This document shows, piece by piece, positions 42,908-53,349 of a DNA stretch of 64,000 nucleotides. Position numbers and translations under genes: made by a program. The DNA is from Vombatus ursinus (Eukaryota > Chordata > Mammalia > Diprotodontia > Vombatidae). Position 1 is the stretch's first letter, and each line of letters opens with the position of its first letter. The DNA lies in contig NW_020954588.1 in NCBI RefSeq assembly GCF_900497805.2, positions 13,503,752 to 13,567,751 of the forward strand, read 5' to 3'. The notes beneath the pieces were generated by a model that was not told the origin of the DNA, ran no database searches, and saw only the letters and a program-made list of their open reading frames with translations.

Positions 42908-43105
42908 TATCACTTATATAACATTTTAAGGTTTTGCAAAATGCTTTACAAATATTGTTTTACTGGATCCTCACAAATTGTCATTGTATTTATTATTCCC
43001 ATTTTTACAGATGAGGAAACTGAGATTGACAGGTTAAGTGACTTACCCAGGCCAGATTTGGCCCAGGTCTTCCAAATTCTGGATCCATTGTGCTACCACT
43101 TAAAA
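42908..43105 (-). mobile_element. MIR-type CORE-SINE, reversed
   Basis: TTTGCAAAATGCTTTACAAA, TATTGTTTTACTGGATCCTC, TTTTTACAGATGAGGAAACT, GGTTAAGTGACTTACCCAGG, GGATCCATTGTGCTACCACT. It ends exactly where the hAT-like element starts. The 63-codon frame here is antisense SINE. Confidence 0.9.
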
Positions 43106-43302
43106 CAGGAGTTCTTAACATGGGATCCATGAATTGGTTTTTATTGAGGGCATTTTGATGACTGTATTTCAATATATTTGGTTTCCTTTATGATCTTATT
43201 TTTTTTCATTTTGTGCATTTAAAAACATTATTCTGAGAAGGCAGTCATAAACTTCACCAGACTGCCAATATGCTCCATGACACCAATATGACTGAGATCC
43301 TC
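43106..43302 (+). mobile_element. hAT-like DNA element, non-autonomous
   Basis: CAGGAGTTCTTAACATGGGA at the left end, then TTGATGACTGTATTTCAATA, TTTGGTTTCCTTTATGATCT, GCATTTAAAAACATTATTCT, GAGAAGGCAGTCATAAACTT, CACCAGACTGCCAATATGCT. It is a clear relative of 39308-39498. The right terminal repeat is decayed. Confidence 0.82.
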
Positions 43303-44088
43303 AATCTTAAAAGCTAGATTTTTGGGGACATGATTCTCCAATAGACTTTATTTCCTTAAAGGAAACTGGGACCCATTGGATCAAATTTAAATTCTGAAGC
43401 AAAAGTAGAATAATAATAAGATTGATAAAATAATTAAACGTGGATTATGGATCCAAGCTTCTTTTGTTTCATAGTTGACTTTTCCTAAGACAATTCACTA
43501 ATAATCCCTTGAAGTGACAAGTCATTATGTGAACATTGTTGTCAGACGCCTTCTCTTTCCTGAAAAGGTGTTTGACCTGATAACAAGTGTTAGAGGAGTA
43601 GGTTGTGAAAAGTTGTCTGTTCTTTGAAGCAAGGTGGTTTCTGGGAAAAGATGTCATTAAGCATTCTATGGGGATTCTCTATTAGGTTATTTGTGCTAAC
43701 ATTCTAGTCAGCAATGAAAACTTTGCCAAGATGTAAGTGAGTTCATTGAGGTTGAAACTAGTTGATCCCCTAGCATGCTATTACCAGATCATTGTTAAAT
43801 AAGGGAAAAAAGCCACAATCACCAAGGTAGGCATTTTCTTCCTTTTTTTGTCATTTCACACATCAAGAGAATTGAGAGTCATGACATAATGGCACTACAC
43901 ACTAAAGAGTTGACATTGAATTAAAATATAAATGCTTGATAAGTCAATTAACCTTGTCATATCTCAGTTTCTTCATTTCTATACAAATTATACTTTCAAC
44001 ATTCCCATAAATACATACATTCTTGGGTAAATCTTTGATCTCATCTGTGTTGGCGCTCCATTAACTCATACAGATCAATCCTGCCCCA
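43303..44088. other. Unique sequence, nothing recognised
   Basis: No recognised element in about 0.8 kb. Confidence 0.35.
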
Positions 44089-44310
44089 TTACCATATATA
44101 TGTATATGTGTTTGTGTGTGTGTGTATAACATATAAAAATACATATACATACACACACACATATATAGTGTGTATACACATAGTGTTTCTATATATTCAT
44201 ATACGTATTTTATATAAATGTTTATATATACATATTTAAATGCTAAATTCTAGCTATACAAGTACATGCATATATATGTGCATGTGTGCACATGTGTAAG
44301 TGCATATATC
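44089..44310. repeat. TA/TG/CA low-complexity tract
   Basis: Alternating TATATGTGTG, ACATATACATAC and CATATATATGTGCATGTG words over about 220 bases, in both orientations, so it can fold back on itself. Confidence 0.88.
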
Positions 44311-44397
44311 ATGAACCTGAGATTTCATTAGCATAGAGAACACATGGTAAAGAAACTCTTCTAAGTAATTTAGATCAATGATTGTAATTTCATGATA

Positions 44398-44472
44398 TAA
44401 TAGATCTATAGTTATAAGGAACCTCAAAGACTAATTAGTTCAACTTAATTTTACTGTTGAGGAAACTAGAGT
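44398..44472 (-). mobile_element. Ther-2/MIR3-like SINE fragment, reversed
   Basis: ATAAGGAACCTCAAAGACTA, ATTAGTTCAACTTAATTTTA, TGTTGAGGAAACTAGAG, cut off by the following microsatellite. Confidence 0.6.
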
Positions 44473-44481
44473 TTATATGTA

Positions 44482-44499
44482 TACACACACACACACACA

Positions 44500-44532
<33 letters not shown>
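44482..44532. repeat. (CA)n-(TA)n microsatellite
   Basis: Ten CA units then about 15 TA units. Confidence 0.96.
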
Positions 44533-44537
<5 letters not shown>

Positions 44538-44539
44538 TG

Positions 44540-44770
44540 TCAGTATGTGAGTTGGTCTTAGAGCCAGAGAGATCTGAGTGTTCAGGTCCTGTCTCTGACA
44601 CATAAGTACTCTGTGACCCTAGAAAGTCACTCAACCCCTCAATGCTCCAGACAACTCCAAGAACTCTAAACAGAGAAGCCTGCTTTAGCATAGGGGGAGT
44701 TTCTTCATCAAGGAACTTCCTACATCAAGCAGGACTCAAAAGTACAGGTTCAGTCCCTATTCTTATCCTC
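44540..44770 (+). mobile_element. MAR1-type CORE-SINE
   Basis: GTTGGTCTTAGAGCCAGAGA, GTTCAGGTCCTGTCTCTGAC, CTAGAAAGTCACTCAACCCC, TCAATGCTCCAGACAACTCC, then the tail GGGGAGTTTCTTCATCAAGG and GTACAGGTTCAGTCCCTATT. Same family as 30015-30272. Confidence 0.85.
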
Positions 44771-45099
44771 TCATCTCTATGCTACTTTAATACTTGATAG
44801 CTCTGCACCAACCACCACTGGCCTAGGATACTCTTCATTTTCAAAGCTGCCAAATTCAGATAGAGAATCTGACAGAGAGAATCTTACCTTGTGGTAACCA
44901 GATGGCTGCTTACCATATATTATACATGACTTGATGCCTACCCACACTTGATTCATTTCCACGAGGAAATTAATTTGAATATGTTCTTTGACCTGCTAAT
45001 TTTCACACCTCATAGAACCAAAATAATGACTTCCTTCCTATGGTATTGACTTAAAAGGGCTTAGAATCCCAAGCTACTGTAAATAAATTGATAGGTGAA
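44771..45099. other. Unique sequence, nothing recognised
   Basis: No recognised element. The 61-codon minus frame has no motif. Confidence 0.35.
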
Positions 45100-45286
45100 A
45101 TCCTTCCAGGGGTCACAGATTTTGTGCTAGAAGAAATCTTATAGATGAGGAAACTGATACCTAGAAATTTTAAGTGACTTGTCCAGGGTTTCACAGGTAG
45201 CCTCAGAGGAGGAATTTGAACCAAAGTTTTCTAATTCCAAAAACAGTGCTCTTTCCACTATACCCCATTGACCAATATCATTACAC
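45100..45286 (-). mobile_element. Ther-2/MIR3-like SINE, reversed
   Basis: TTATAGATGAGGAAACTGAT, AAGTGACTTGTCCAGGGTTT, GGAATTTGAACCAAAGTTTT, GTGCTCTTTCCACTATACCC. Confidence 0.87.
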
Positions 45287-45324
45287 ATATTGACCAACCA
45301 TTACACATACATACATACATCACT

Positions 45325-45715
45325 TTGATACCTCAATTCAATTCAATAGTAAACATTTATTAAGTGACTTATTATGTGCCAAGTACTGTGCTAGGTGCAG
45401 AGGCTAAACAGAAAAGAAAAGAAAAAGTTCCTGCCCTCAAATAGCTTGCCTTCTACTGGAGAAATAACATACGTACAGATACATGATATAAAATACAGAG
45501 AAAGTAATGGTTGGGAGGGTGGGGAGGATGGTCAATAGCAATTAAGAGATAAGGAAAAATCGCAGTATAGGAGCTGTTAGTCAAGTTGCACCTTGGATGG
45601 AACTAGATATTCCAAGAAGCTGAGGTAAGGAGGGAGAACATTCCAGGCATGGAAAACTACCTATGCAAAGGACATGAGGTGGGAAATAAAATGTTGTATT
45701 TGAGAAACAGCTAAC
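45325..45715 (-). mobile_element. L2 LINE 3' part, reversed
   Basis: AACATTTATTAAGTGACTTA, TTATGTGCCAAGTACTGTGC, CCTGCCCTCAAATAGCTTGC, GAGAACATTCCAGGCATGGA, AAACTACCTATGCAAAGGAC, TGTTGTATTTGAGAAACAGC. Confidence 0.93.
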
Positions 45716-45744
45716 AATCCACTTTGGCTGGAAAGTGGAGTCAT

Positions 45745-45998
45745 GAGGCACTCCAGGCTATCCCTCACATTTCTGGGTCCACCCCCAACCAGTGACGAAA
45801 TCAGGTACACTGAGAGCACTATTTAGAGTGACACTGGCACCATACCAAGGTACAGAGTGGAAGTCTTCCTGTATATCGCAATCACAGGGATCTGATCATA
45901 GGACTTCAAACTGGAAAAGTTCTGAGAGATGATCTAATCTAAACCTCTCATTTTACGGAGGAGGAAAATAGAGCTCAGAAGGGTTAAAGAGGTACCCA
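45745..45998 (-). repeat. Repeated ~250-bp segment, copy 1 (ends in a Ther-2-like SINE)
   Basis: Shares CATTTCTGKGTCCA, GGTACAGAGTGGAAGTC-type text, TGATCATAGGACTTCAAACT and the GAGGATCTAAT/CTCATTTTA block with 47025-47300 in the same orientation. The right third resembles a reversed Ther-2-like SINE. The left two thirds match no family I know. Confidence 0.72.
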
Positions 45999-46555
45999 GG
46001 TGACCATTCTTTTACTCAGAAAACACCTAGAGCTCCCTGTTACCTTCGGCATCAAACACAAACCAGTTTCTACGGTTTCTGAAATCCTTCACAGCCAGGA
46101 TTCTTCTTGTATTTACATTCTTCTTACAATTTACTCACCCTCACACATTCTATCATCCAATGACACTCGCCATCTTGCTGTTCCTAATAAACAGGACACT
46201 CCATCTTCCAACTCTGTGCCTTTTCATCACTGGCTTTCCCACCATGCCTAGAATGGTCCATCTGCCCCTTCACCTCCTGACTTCCTTCAGGATAGATCTC
46301 AAATTTGTTCTTTTATGTGGAACTTTTCCCAGACTGAGCCTCTCCCTCTTCCCCTTACACAATGTTTTCCCTCTAGAGTTACCTCCCAGTTGCACTGTGT
46401 ATTTCTTGACTATACATAGTAGCATCCTGTCTCTCTCATTGGAGTGAGTTCCTTGAGCGCAGTAGCTGTGTTTTGCCTTCTTTGTATCTCCAGTACTTAG
46501 CATCGTTTGACATATAGCAGGTGATGAATAATGCTTGCTGATTAATTGATGAGAA
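45999..46555 (+). mobile_element. L2 LINE 3' end
   Basis: GAGCTCCCTGTTACCTTCGG, CATCAAACACAAACCAGTTT, CTGAAATCCTTCACAGCCAG, CACTCGCCATCTTGCTGTTC, CTAGAATGGTCCATCTGCCC, CACCTCCTGACTTCCTTCAG, then ATTGGAGTGAGTTCCTTGAG, CTTTGTATCTCCAGTACTTA, AATAATGCTTGCTGATTAAT. It is complete to the terminus. The frame 46000-46251 is decayed L2 sequence. Confidence 0.93.
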
Positions 46556-46736
46556 CCCTGAATCCTTAGAGACCTAAAAATACCCAGGTTCCCACAGGCA
46601 GCTCTTAAGTACCCTGGGCCTATAATGACAATCTCTAGGGGTGGTTATTTGGATCAGTGGCAGGGTCTTGGGAAAATACTCTTCTGTACAGATCTCACAG
46701 AATCCATTCTGCTTCCCTGTAAGACTGATTATCTCC
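46556..46736. other. Unassigned sequence between two L2 ends
   Basis: Not recognised. Confidence 0.35.
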
Positions 46737-46900
46737 AGTTCATTCTCCATAGATCTCATTTTCAATAGTTGCTTGTATGTTTTCTCCCCCATTAGACTGT
46801 GAGCTCCTTGGGAAGGGGGACCATTTTTGTCTTTCTTTGTATTCTCAATGTTTGGCATATAGTGTATGTTTAATAAAATACTTACTGAATTGACTTAGTC
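46737..46900 (+). mobile_element. L2 LINE 3' end
   Basis: TTGTATGTTTTCTCCCCCAT, TAGACTGTGAGCTCCTTGGG, TTTGTCTTTCTTTGTATTCT, TGTTTAATAAAATACTTACT. Confidence 0.9.
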
Positions 46901-47024
46901 CTGAAGGCAAAGATATTCCCAAAAGACACTTTAGATTGCAAAATTCTAGATTATTTTAGGAACAAATTGAGCCATACTCAAGAAAACTGAAATCAATCTA
47001 TACTTCCATAAAGTATCTAGAACT

Positions 47025-47300
47025 CTCTGACATTTCTGTGTCCATCTCAAACTGGTGACTAAACCATGTGCAATGAGATCACGGCATGGAGTGACTCTAG
47101 AGTCATCCCAAGTTACAGAGTGGAGGTCCTTCTGTAAGTCACAAAAGATGGTCTGATCATAGGATTTCAAACTGGAAGAGCTCTTAGAGAGGATCTAATA
47201 ACCCAAACGTCTCATTTTATAGAGGAAGAAAATGAGATTCAGAGGGTTTAAATGATTTGCCTAAGGTCACCTGGAAAATGATTTGGGGTACCAAATATCC
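47025..47300 (-). repeat. Repeated ~250-bp segment, copy 2
   Basis: TGACATTTCTGTGTCCATCT, CAAACTGGTGACTAAACCAT, AAGTTACAGAGTGGAGGTCC, GATCATAGGATTTCAAACTG, then the reversed SINE block GATCTAATAACC, CTCATTTTATAGAGGAAGAA, TTGCCTAAGGTCACCTGGAA. It lies about 1.27 kb from copy 1. Confidence 0.75.
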
Positions 47301-47790
47301 AATACACCTATTGTGCTCTTTCCATTATCATACATACATCACATAAAGATATTTGAAAGTATGAAGGCCAAGTTATGAAGGTCTGGAATGAGGTGTGAGG
47401 AGACATACTTTTTTTCCACTCAAAGCACATTCAACATTCAGGGAAAATCCATTCTAAAGCTCCCAAGAATTTGATAATTCCAAAAAAAAAAGTTGTATGT
47501 AACTGGTAGGAAAGGGGGAGAGAGGGAACATCTGTATACTTGTTATACTCTTTCTCTTTGGCCTCTTCCATTCTCTCCCTAGTTGGAAAGGAGTGAAGAT
47601 TGGATTGCAAGATGGTGGGATGAACTGGAAAGGCTGAGTTAAACTAACCTAGCCTAAAAAAAAATTGGACTGATTTGGGGAAAGCTTAGATTTATTATCT
47701 TTTAAACTAGTTTTGGATATATGTTAAAATGAACTTGGGCAGCCTTTCTTCTGAATTTTGAGAATAATCCTAATTGCTACTAAGCAAATG
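47301..47790. other. Unique sequence, nothing recognised
   Basis: No recognised element. Confidence 0.35.
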
Positions 47791-48789
47791 GGTATTCCTC
47801 AATTGATAAATGGTCAAAGGATACGAACAGGCAGTTCTCAGATGAAGAAATTAAAACCATCTATAGTCATATGAAAAAAAATGTTCTAAATCACTATTAA
47901 TTAGAGAAATGCAAATCAAAACAACTCTGAGGTACCACATCACACCTATCAGATTGGCCAACATGACAAAATAAGAAAATGATAAATGTTGGAGAAGATG
48001 TGGGAAAATTGGAACACTAATGCATTGTTGGTAGAGTTGTGAAGTGATCCAACCATTTTGGAGAGCAATTTGGAACTATGCCCAAAGGGTTGTAAAAATG
48101 TACATACCCTTTGACCCAGCAATAGCCCTTCTAGGGCTGTATCCCAAAGAGATCATACAAATGGGAAAAAGACTCACACGTACAAAAATATTTATAGCAG
48201 CTTTTTCTGTAGTGGCAAAGAGTTGGAAATTAAGGGAATGCCCATCAATTGGGGAATGGTTGAACAAGTTGTGGGATATGAATGTAATGGAAGACTATTG
48301 TGCTATAAGAAATGATGAACAAGCGGACCTCAGAGAAAACTGAAAAGACTTGTATGGACTGATACTGAGTGAAGTGAGCAGAACTAGGAGAATGTTGTAC
48401 ACAGTAACATCCATGCTGCGCGATGACTAACGTTGATAGACTTAGCCCTTTTCAGCAATGCAAGGATCCAAGACATCTCCAAAGGTTTCATGATGGAAAA
48501 TGCTATCCACATCCAAAGAAAGAATTGTGGAGTTTGAATGCAGATCGAAGCATACTATTTGCTATTTTTTTCTTCTATTATATTTTGTTTCCTCCTTCTA
48601 GTGGTTCCTCCTATTGGTTCTAATTCTTCCTTATAACATGACTAAACTGAAAATATGTTTAATAGGAATGTATATATATTGCCCATATCAGATTGCATGC
48701 CATCTCGGGGAGGAAGGGGAAGAAAAATGTAAAACTCAAAAGATTATGAAAATGATTGTTGATAAATCAAAATAAATTAATAAAAAAAG
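47791..48789 (+). mobile_element. L1 LINE, 5'-truncated
   Basis: About 1 kb from the last part of ORF2 through the 3' UTR to an AATAAATTAATAAAAAAAGA tail. It begins TATTCCTCAATTGATAAATG and is collinear with 35390-36400, with which it shares most of its sequence. AAGCAAATGG (47782-47791) and AAGAAAATGG (48791-48800) may be the target duplication, one mismatch in ten. Confidence 0.93.
47965..48343 (+). pseudogene. L1 ORF2 C-terminal remnant
   Basis: The cysteine motif reads CWRRCGKIGTLMHCW, stop, SC: all four metal ligands are present, but a stop replaces the second Trp of HCWW. The open part 48044-48343 has IPFDPAIALLGLYPKEI, CPSIGEWLNKLWDMN and CAIRNDEQADL, equal to the family's YAAIKNDE region. 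It is less decayed around the motif than the copy at 35479. Confidence 0.92.
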
Positions 48790-50725
48790 AAAGAAAATGG
48801 ATAAAACATAAAAGTAGTCCAAGTTTGTCACTTTCCCTCCCCCCCTAATTCTTACCTCCTCTTGCTCAGATATCTGATACTCTCATGCTGGCCTTAGATA
48901 CCCAAGGTTCTCCCAGATTACTCAGGTCCATTTTCCAAAATTTACTCTCCATTGTAATTCCCTTAATCAAACTCCCAGTCCCTGATGGATGGTGATCAGT
49001 TGATCAGCCAGGAGTAACTCTTTCTAAAGGGTTAAGGTGACTTTACACTCTCAAGAGACGCTTCCAGTTTAACAGAAAGGCTCATTAACATAAACGAATC
49101 TCTATTAGGTAGAATTGTGGGAGAGATATTTTCAGAGATGCTTTAGGCACTCATTAACCTAACCCTAACTTTACCTTACCCCTACCATATGTCCATTGTT
49201 CTGCTTACCTTCTCTGTCAGGATTTGGCACAGAATTTATACCATAGCCAAATACTACCCTGATTTTTCATCTTTGCAAACAACCCCTACAAAGTCCCGCA
49301 AAATCATAAACGTGACTTTGGGGATGGCACAACAAATGATAAGCATTTGAAACTGCCAACTGGGACTAGGTGGGAAGGGTCTCCCTTATCCCCAGTATTG
49401 TTATAACCCTGAATATGTAAAAAAAAAAAAAACATTTTGAGGAAGAGATGCAGAAGGAAAGAGTTGGTATAGGGTAAAGAGGAAGGGGAAAAGTATTTAC
49501 ATTATTTCTCTAATGTGGAACCTCATTTTACGTTCTCCACAGACTTGGGGTACATTCCTTTAAACTTGGGGGACATTCCTTTAACTTGTTTCTAGTATGG
49601 AATGAATGAATGACCCACAAGAGTCTCCATTAGGTTCAAGAAGATTTCTCTACATTCAGAAGTCCATCACCAACTTTCTCCTTTATCTACCTCCACCTTC
49701 CCACTCCCTATATCACAAGGAAATGAATAAAGGAAGAAAGCCTACCAATGTCTGGCCCAAAATGAAACTACAATTTTTATAATATTTTTATCAATTGTGT
49801 GAAGAATGCTAATTAATTATGCTGTGTAATTACATCTTTATAAATCTTCTATGTCTTTTTAACATTGAAATAATAGTGTAAAAATGAAGATAACTCATTC
49901 TGTTGTACACCATGAACTCAGCGAACCATTGATAAAGGATAATGGAAGAATCTCCACAGAGAGGTATTTTGAGAGAATCGATATGAAATTATTAAGCAAA
50001 AAAGGAAAAATGATTTTGTTAATTGGGTCAGGAAGTATTTAGTGGAAATAAACTATGATGATGCAATGTCTCCTTCCCAGGTAGCCTTCAGGAACAGGAC
50101 ACTCATCTGCACAAAAGGTGCTAAGCCCCTTCTACTCGAGCAGGAGGCATTAATTAACTCCCATGCTGTTCTGATTAACCCTGGCATTTGCTTTCTCCTA
50201 GTATAGGGTTGGTCTCTGTGGGAGAGAGGCTCAGCAAGACAGCTCTTGCTAGTTGGCTGGACAAACAAGGTTTTCTACTCACCAGGCACCAGACTTCCCC
50301 TTTGTGTTTCAGTAGAAGTGGTTTCTTATGAACAAGTTTGAAGATGTCTTTGTTTTGTGCTTTTCTCTCAAGTAGGTCAAAGGGCTGAGTATTTAACAAG
50401 AAATAAGATATAAGAAACTACAAAGAAATGTTTTTAGATTCAACTCAGTCACAGAAAAAGATTGTTGAAGTGTTTGCTTTATGACTAAGACAATTGGATG
50501 GTCCCAAAGAAGAGATATAAGAAGATTATCTCATTCTGCTCCTTACGTTGGGGGAGAGGGCAGTGTACAGGCGTGTAAAATTACACAAAATGTCTAATTT
50601 TTTTTAACGTATTGATCAGTTTTGCTGAATTGTTCCCTCTTTCCTTTTGGTTTTATTTTTAAAAATTCTTTGTCATAAGAAATGGCTCTCTACTGTCTTA
50701 ATCATGACACTCTTCTGGTTTTGTC
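48790..50725. other. Unique stretch, nothing recognised
   Basis: About 1.9 kb without a recognised interspersed repeat. It contains an A-run (49420-49433), a 21-bp tandem duplication (49543-49584) and an AT-rich island near 49770-49900 (see findings). Minus frames at 50053-50399 lack motifs. Confidence 0.4.
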
Positions 50726-50760
50726 TTCCCTCTCTCATTCTCTCTCTCTGTCTCTCTCTC

Positions 50761-50817
<57 letters not shown>

Positions 50818-50832
50818 CTGTCTCTCTCACTT
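50726..50832. repeat. (CT)n microsatellite
   Basis: CTCTCT units with CTGT variants. Frames of repeated S and L here are translated repeat. Confidence 0.96.
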
Positions 50833-50939
50833 TCTCCTTGTTATTTTCCCAGTTCTTGCATGTGAATGTTCCTCAAACTTGTGTCCTCAATCCTCTTTTT
50901 TTCTCACTATAACTTATTTTTACAATCTCATTCACTCCT

Positions 50940-51385
50940 ACACCTAAACTCTCGTATCGATACAGATGGCTGACTGCCAAACCTTACTTCTGTGCCTTTT
51001 ATTCCAAGTCCTACTTCCTCACCTCTAGCAGCCCCCAGGACGTCTCTACCTTCATGGGTCCAACAACCCTTCAAGTGCAGCAGATTCGAAACCACACTCT
51101 TCATTTTTGACTTTACTGTCTCTATCAATGGTATCACCATTCACTTAGACTTTCACGTTTCACACATCAGTCTTTGGCTCTTTGGCCTCACCTCTCATAT
51201 GCAACCCTGCAGTTATCTTGCTTGTGCATTATTGTTTACATGTTATTTCCCCCACTTGATTGTAAGCTCCCTGAGGGCAGGGATAATTTTTTTTTTTTGC
51301 CTTTCTTTGTATACCAAGTACTTAGCACAGTGCCTAGCATTTACTAGGCACTTAATAAATGCTTGTTAATTTGTTGATTTTCTCC
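50940..51385 (+). mobile_element. L2 LINE 3' end
   Basis: ACCTAAACTCTCGTATCGAT, CTGACTGCCAAACC, then CCCCCACTTGATTGTAAGCT, CCCTGAGGGCAGGGATAATT, GTATACCAAGTACTTAGCAC, AGTGCCTAGCATTTACTAGG, CACTTAATAAATGCTTGTTA. The 125-codon frame 50992-51369 is decayed L2 plus UTR. Confidence 0.88.
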
Positions 51386-51419
51386 CAGCTTTAAAACAAA
51401 CAAACCAAAAAAAAAAAAA

Positions 51420-52599
51420 GTCCCAAAACTAGGCCTGAGTAGAAGGTGCCATGACTTGTGAGAACCATCACTGCTGGGTGTCGTCTTTATTCCTGAGCCA
51501 AAGATGTTGGTGAATAACACAGTGCCTTTTATTTACAAGCTTATTAAAGTAGCACAGGTAAAAAACATTTCCTGGTGTTTTTGGAACGCATTTTATTTTA
51601 GTGCTTTAGAAGGATAATTGTTAGAGGAATGAAAAAATTATAGGAGCTTAGTTGGAAAATAAAACTCTGTTTGGGTATTTTAGTGTTTAAAGATTTTGGA
51701 ACTGCCACATGTTTGCTAATCAAGAAGCAGTAGAAATTCACAATCAGTCCCTAAAATATCAAACAATTCTATTCACTGTAAAAATATGTTTACTGCATTT
51801 ACTTACCGGCTGTTTAGCACAAATGTTGTTTTGTCCCAAAGCTGGCAATCCTGTAATTTCCAAAGTGCTCGTATAATGCAGCTGTAGGTATACAAGGCAT
51901 TTGTTAATGGCATCCACAAGTACCATTTGTTTCCTCCTTTGTCATATGCCACCTTATTCTAAGTCACTGGAAGGCCCTTCCCCAGTTCCCTCTTGCCCAA
52001 CTACTTGTTTATTACATGCTCAGAGAAGGCACTTGGCGTTGGGGCAAGGAATGATTTTGCTATGAACCCACTGAGACTCAATTTTGTTGTTTTGTTGCCT
52101 TTTTAACGTTATAATTGTGCTTTCCAATACACTCTACTTTTTCAGAATTAGCATGGGAGGTGGAGCACAGGGCACTAGGGATCTATCAGCATTAAAGCAC
52201 CTGCTACCCAGAGGAAAATTCCAACAATAGCTACAGTTTGGAACATCTGAGAGCACACACCTTGGATCTGAAGGCATCTTGCTTTTCTTTTAGTTGTCAA
52301 TTTATCTTCAGAAATCACACCACATTCTTGCCTGTCCTTGGGGTTTGACTAGTCTTCTTAACACAATCTGGAAGATAACAGAAGATTCAGTTCCTTCTAA
52401 TATTAGGAATGGAAATTGCCACAGCAGATCCAGAAAATATGGCATAGAAACCTCCTCTGATGCAATTATCTATTGAGATTATGAGACATTCCCTTCAGCG
52501 CTTACTTATAGCAATGACTCCAGGCTTCAGTGAGATAGCTACCTTTAGAATACTCACTGATATACTATTGAGATTATATAGCTTTGGCAGACTTAGCCT
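51420..52599. other. Unique island, repeat-free
   Basis: 1.18 kb with no recognised repeat, between an L2 terminus and the pentanucleotide array. Confidence 0.45.
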
Positions 52600-52930
52600 G
52601 CAAAGATATATGATATGATATGATATGATATGATATGATATGATATGATATGATATGACATGATATGACATGACATACATGATATAATGTGATATGACAT
52701 GACGTGACATGATGTGATATGACACAGCATGGCACGGCACAACACGACACAATATATGATATGACATAACATGATGTGGTATGATAATATAATATAATAA
52801 ATATGATAAACAAGATGAAATGAGATAAGAAGAAATAGGCTTGGATAAGATAGCATAGTATAGAATATTTTATGATATCTATGACATGACATAAAGAGAT
52901 GAGAGGAAAGATGAGATGACATGAGATAAG
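52600..52930. repeat. Degenerate pentanucleotide array (TGATA)n
   Basis: Nearly perfect TGATA units at about 52606-52660 decay rightward into TGACA, TGATG, GCACA and AGATA variants on the same 5-base rhythm up to about 52930. Three minus-strand frames of 79-109 codons rich in H, I, S and Y come from it. Confidence 0.93.
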
Positions 52931-53047
52931 ATAGTTATTTCAATCATAGATTTAGAAAGAGGATAAAGGTAAAGAAGTTTTAAAAGTTTTTACATCTGTA
53001 AATATTGGCCCTAGTTGCAGAAACCTGGCGTATTGAATTTGGGTAAC

Positions 53048-53142
53048 ATGGGAGCACCCTTGAGGTGCCTTTGGAGCATGCCTCTGACCTCCATTTTGGG
53101 CAACCTGGACATGTTCCAAAGGCCCCTCAAGAATGCCTCCAT
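53048..53142. ncRNA. Candidate hairpin RNA or palindromic element
   Basis: The arms 53059-53080 and 53110-53131 pair over 22 positions with one mismatch and one G-U, around a 29-base loop. After a 2x2 internal loop the stem resumes outward over nine positions (53048-53056 with 53134-53142) with one mismatch and one G-U. Size and shape suit a pre-miRNA, but expression and conservation are unknown. The strand is undetermined. A fossil palindromic transposon is the alternative. Confidence 0.4.
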
Positions 53143-53199
53143 TAGTGGGATTAGACATGTCCAGATCAGCCCAGGTCTTCCCCTAAAAGTTTTCCCCAG

Positions 53200-53245
53200 A
53201 TCAATTAGCAAGCATTTATTAAGTACCTCTTAGGTGTCAAGAAAG
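53200..53245 (-). mobile_element. L2 LINE 3' tip, reversed
   Basis: AGCAAGCATTTATTAAGTAC, CTCTTAGGTGTCAAGAAAGC. Confidence 0.65.
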
Positions 53246-53349
53246 CCATCAATGAAAGGATGTTTTCCATATCAAGATAATTCTCAGAAATCTGAAACCT
53301 CAAAATTCTACCAATTTATCACTTATATTCTCTACATTGCTAGTACCTT

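Noticed and set aside
49155-49185. CTAACCCTAAC telomere-like text
   Set aside because: Only about two imperfect units, within chance expectation.
50992-51369. 125-codon plus-strand frame
   Set aside because: Runs through a decayed L2 3' region and its untranslated end.
52593-52922. 109-codon minus-strand frame rich in H, I, S and Y
   Set aside because: Pentanucleotide array translated in one phase. Overlapping phases are open for the same reason.
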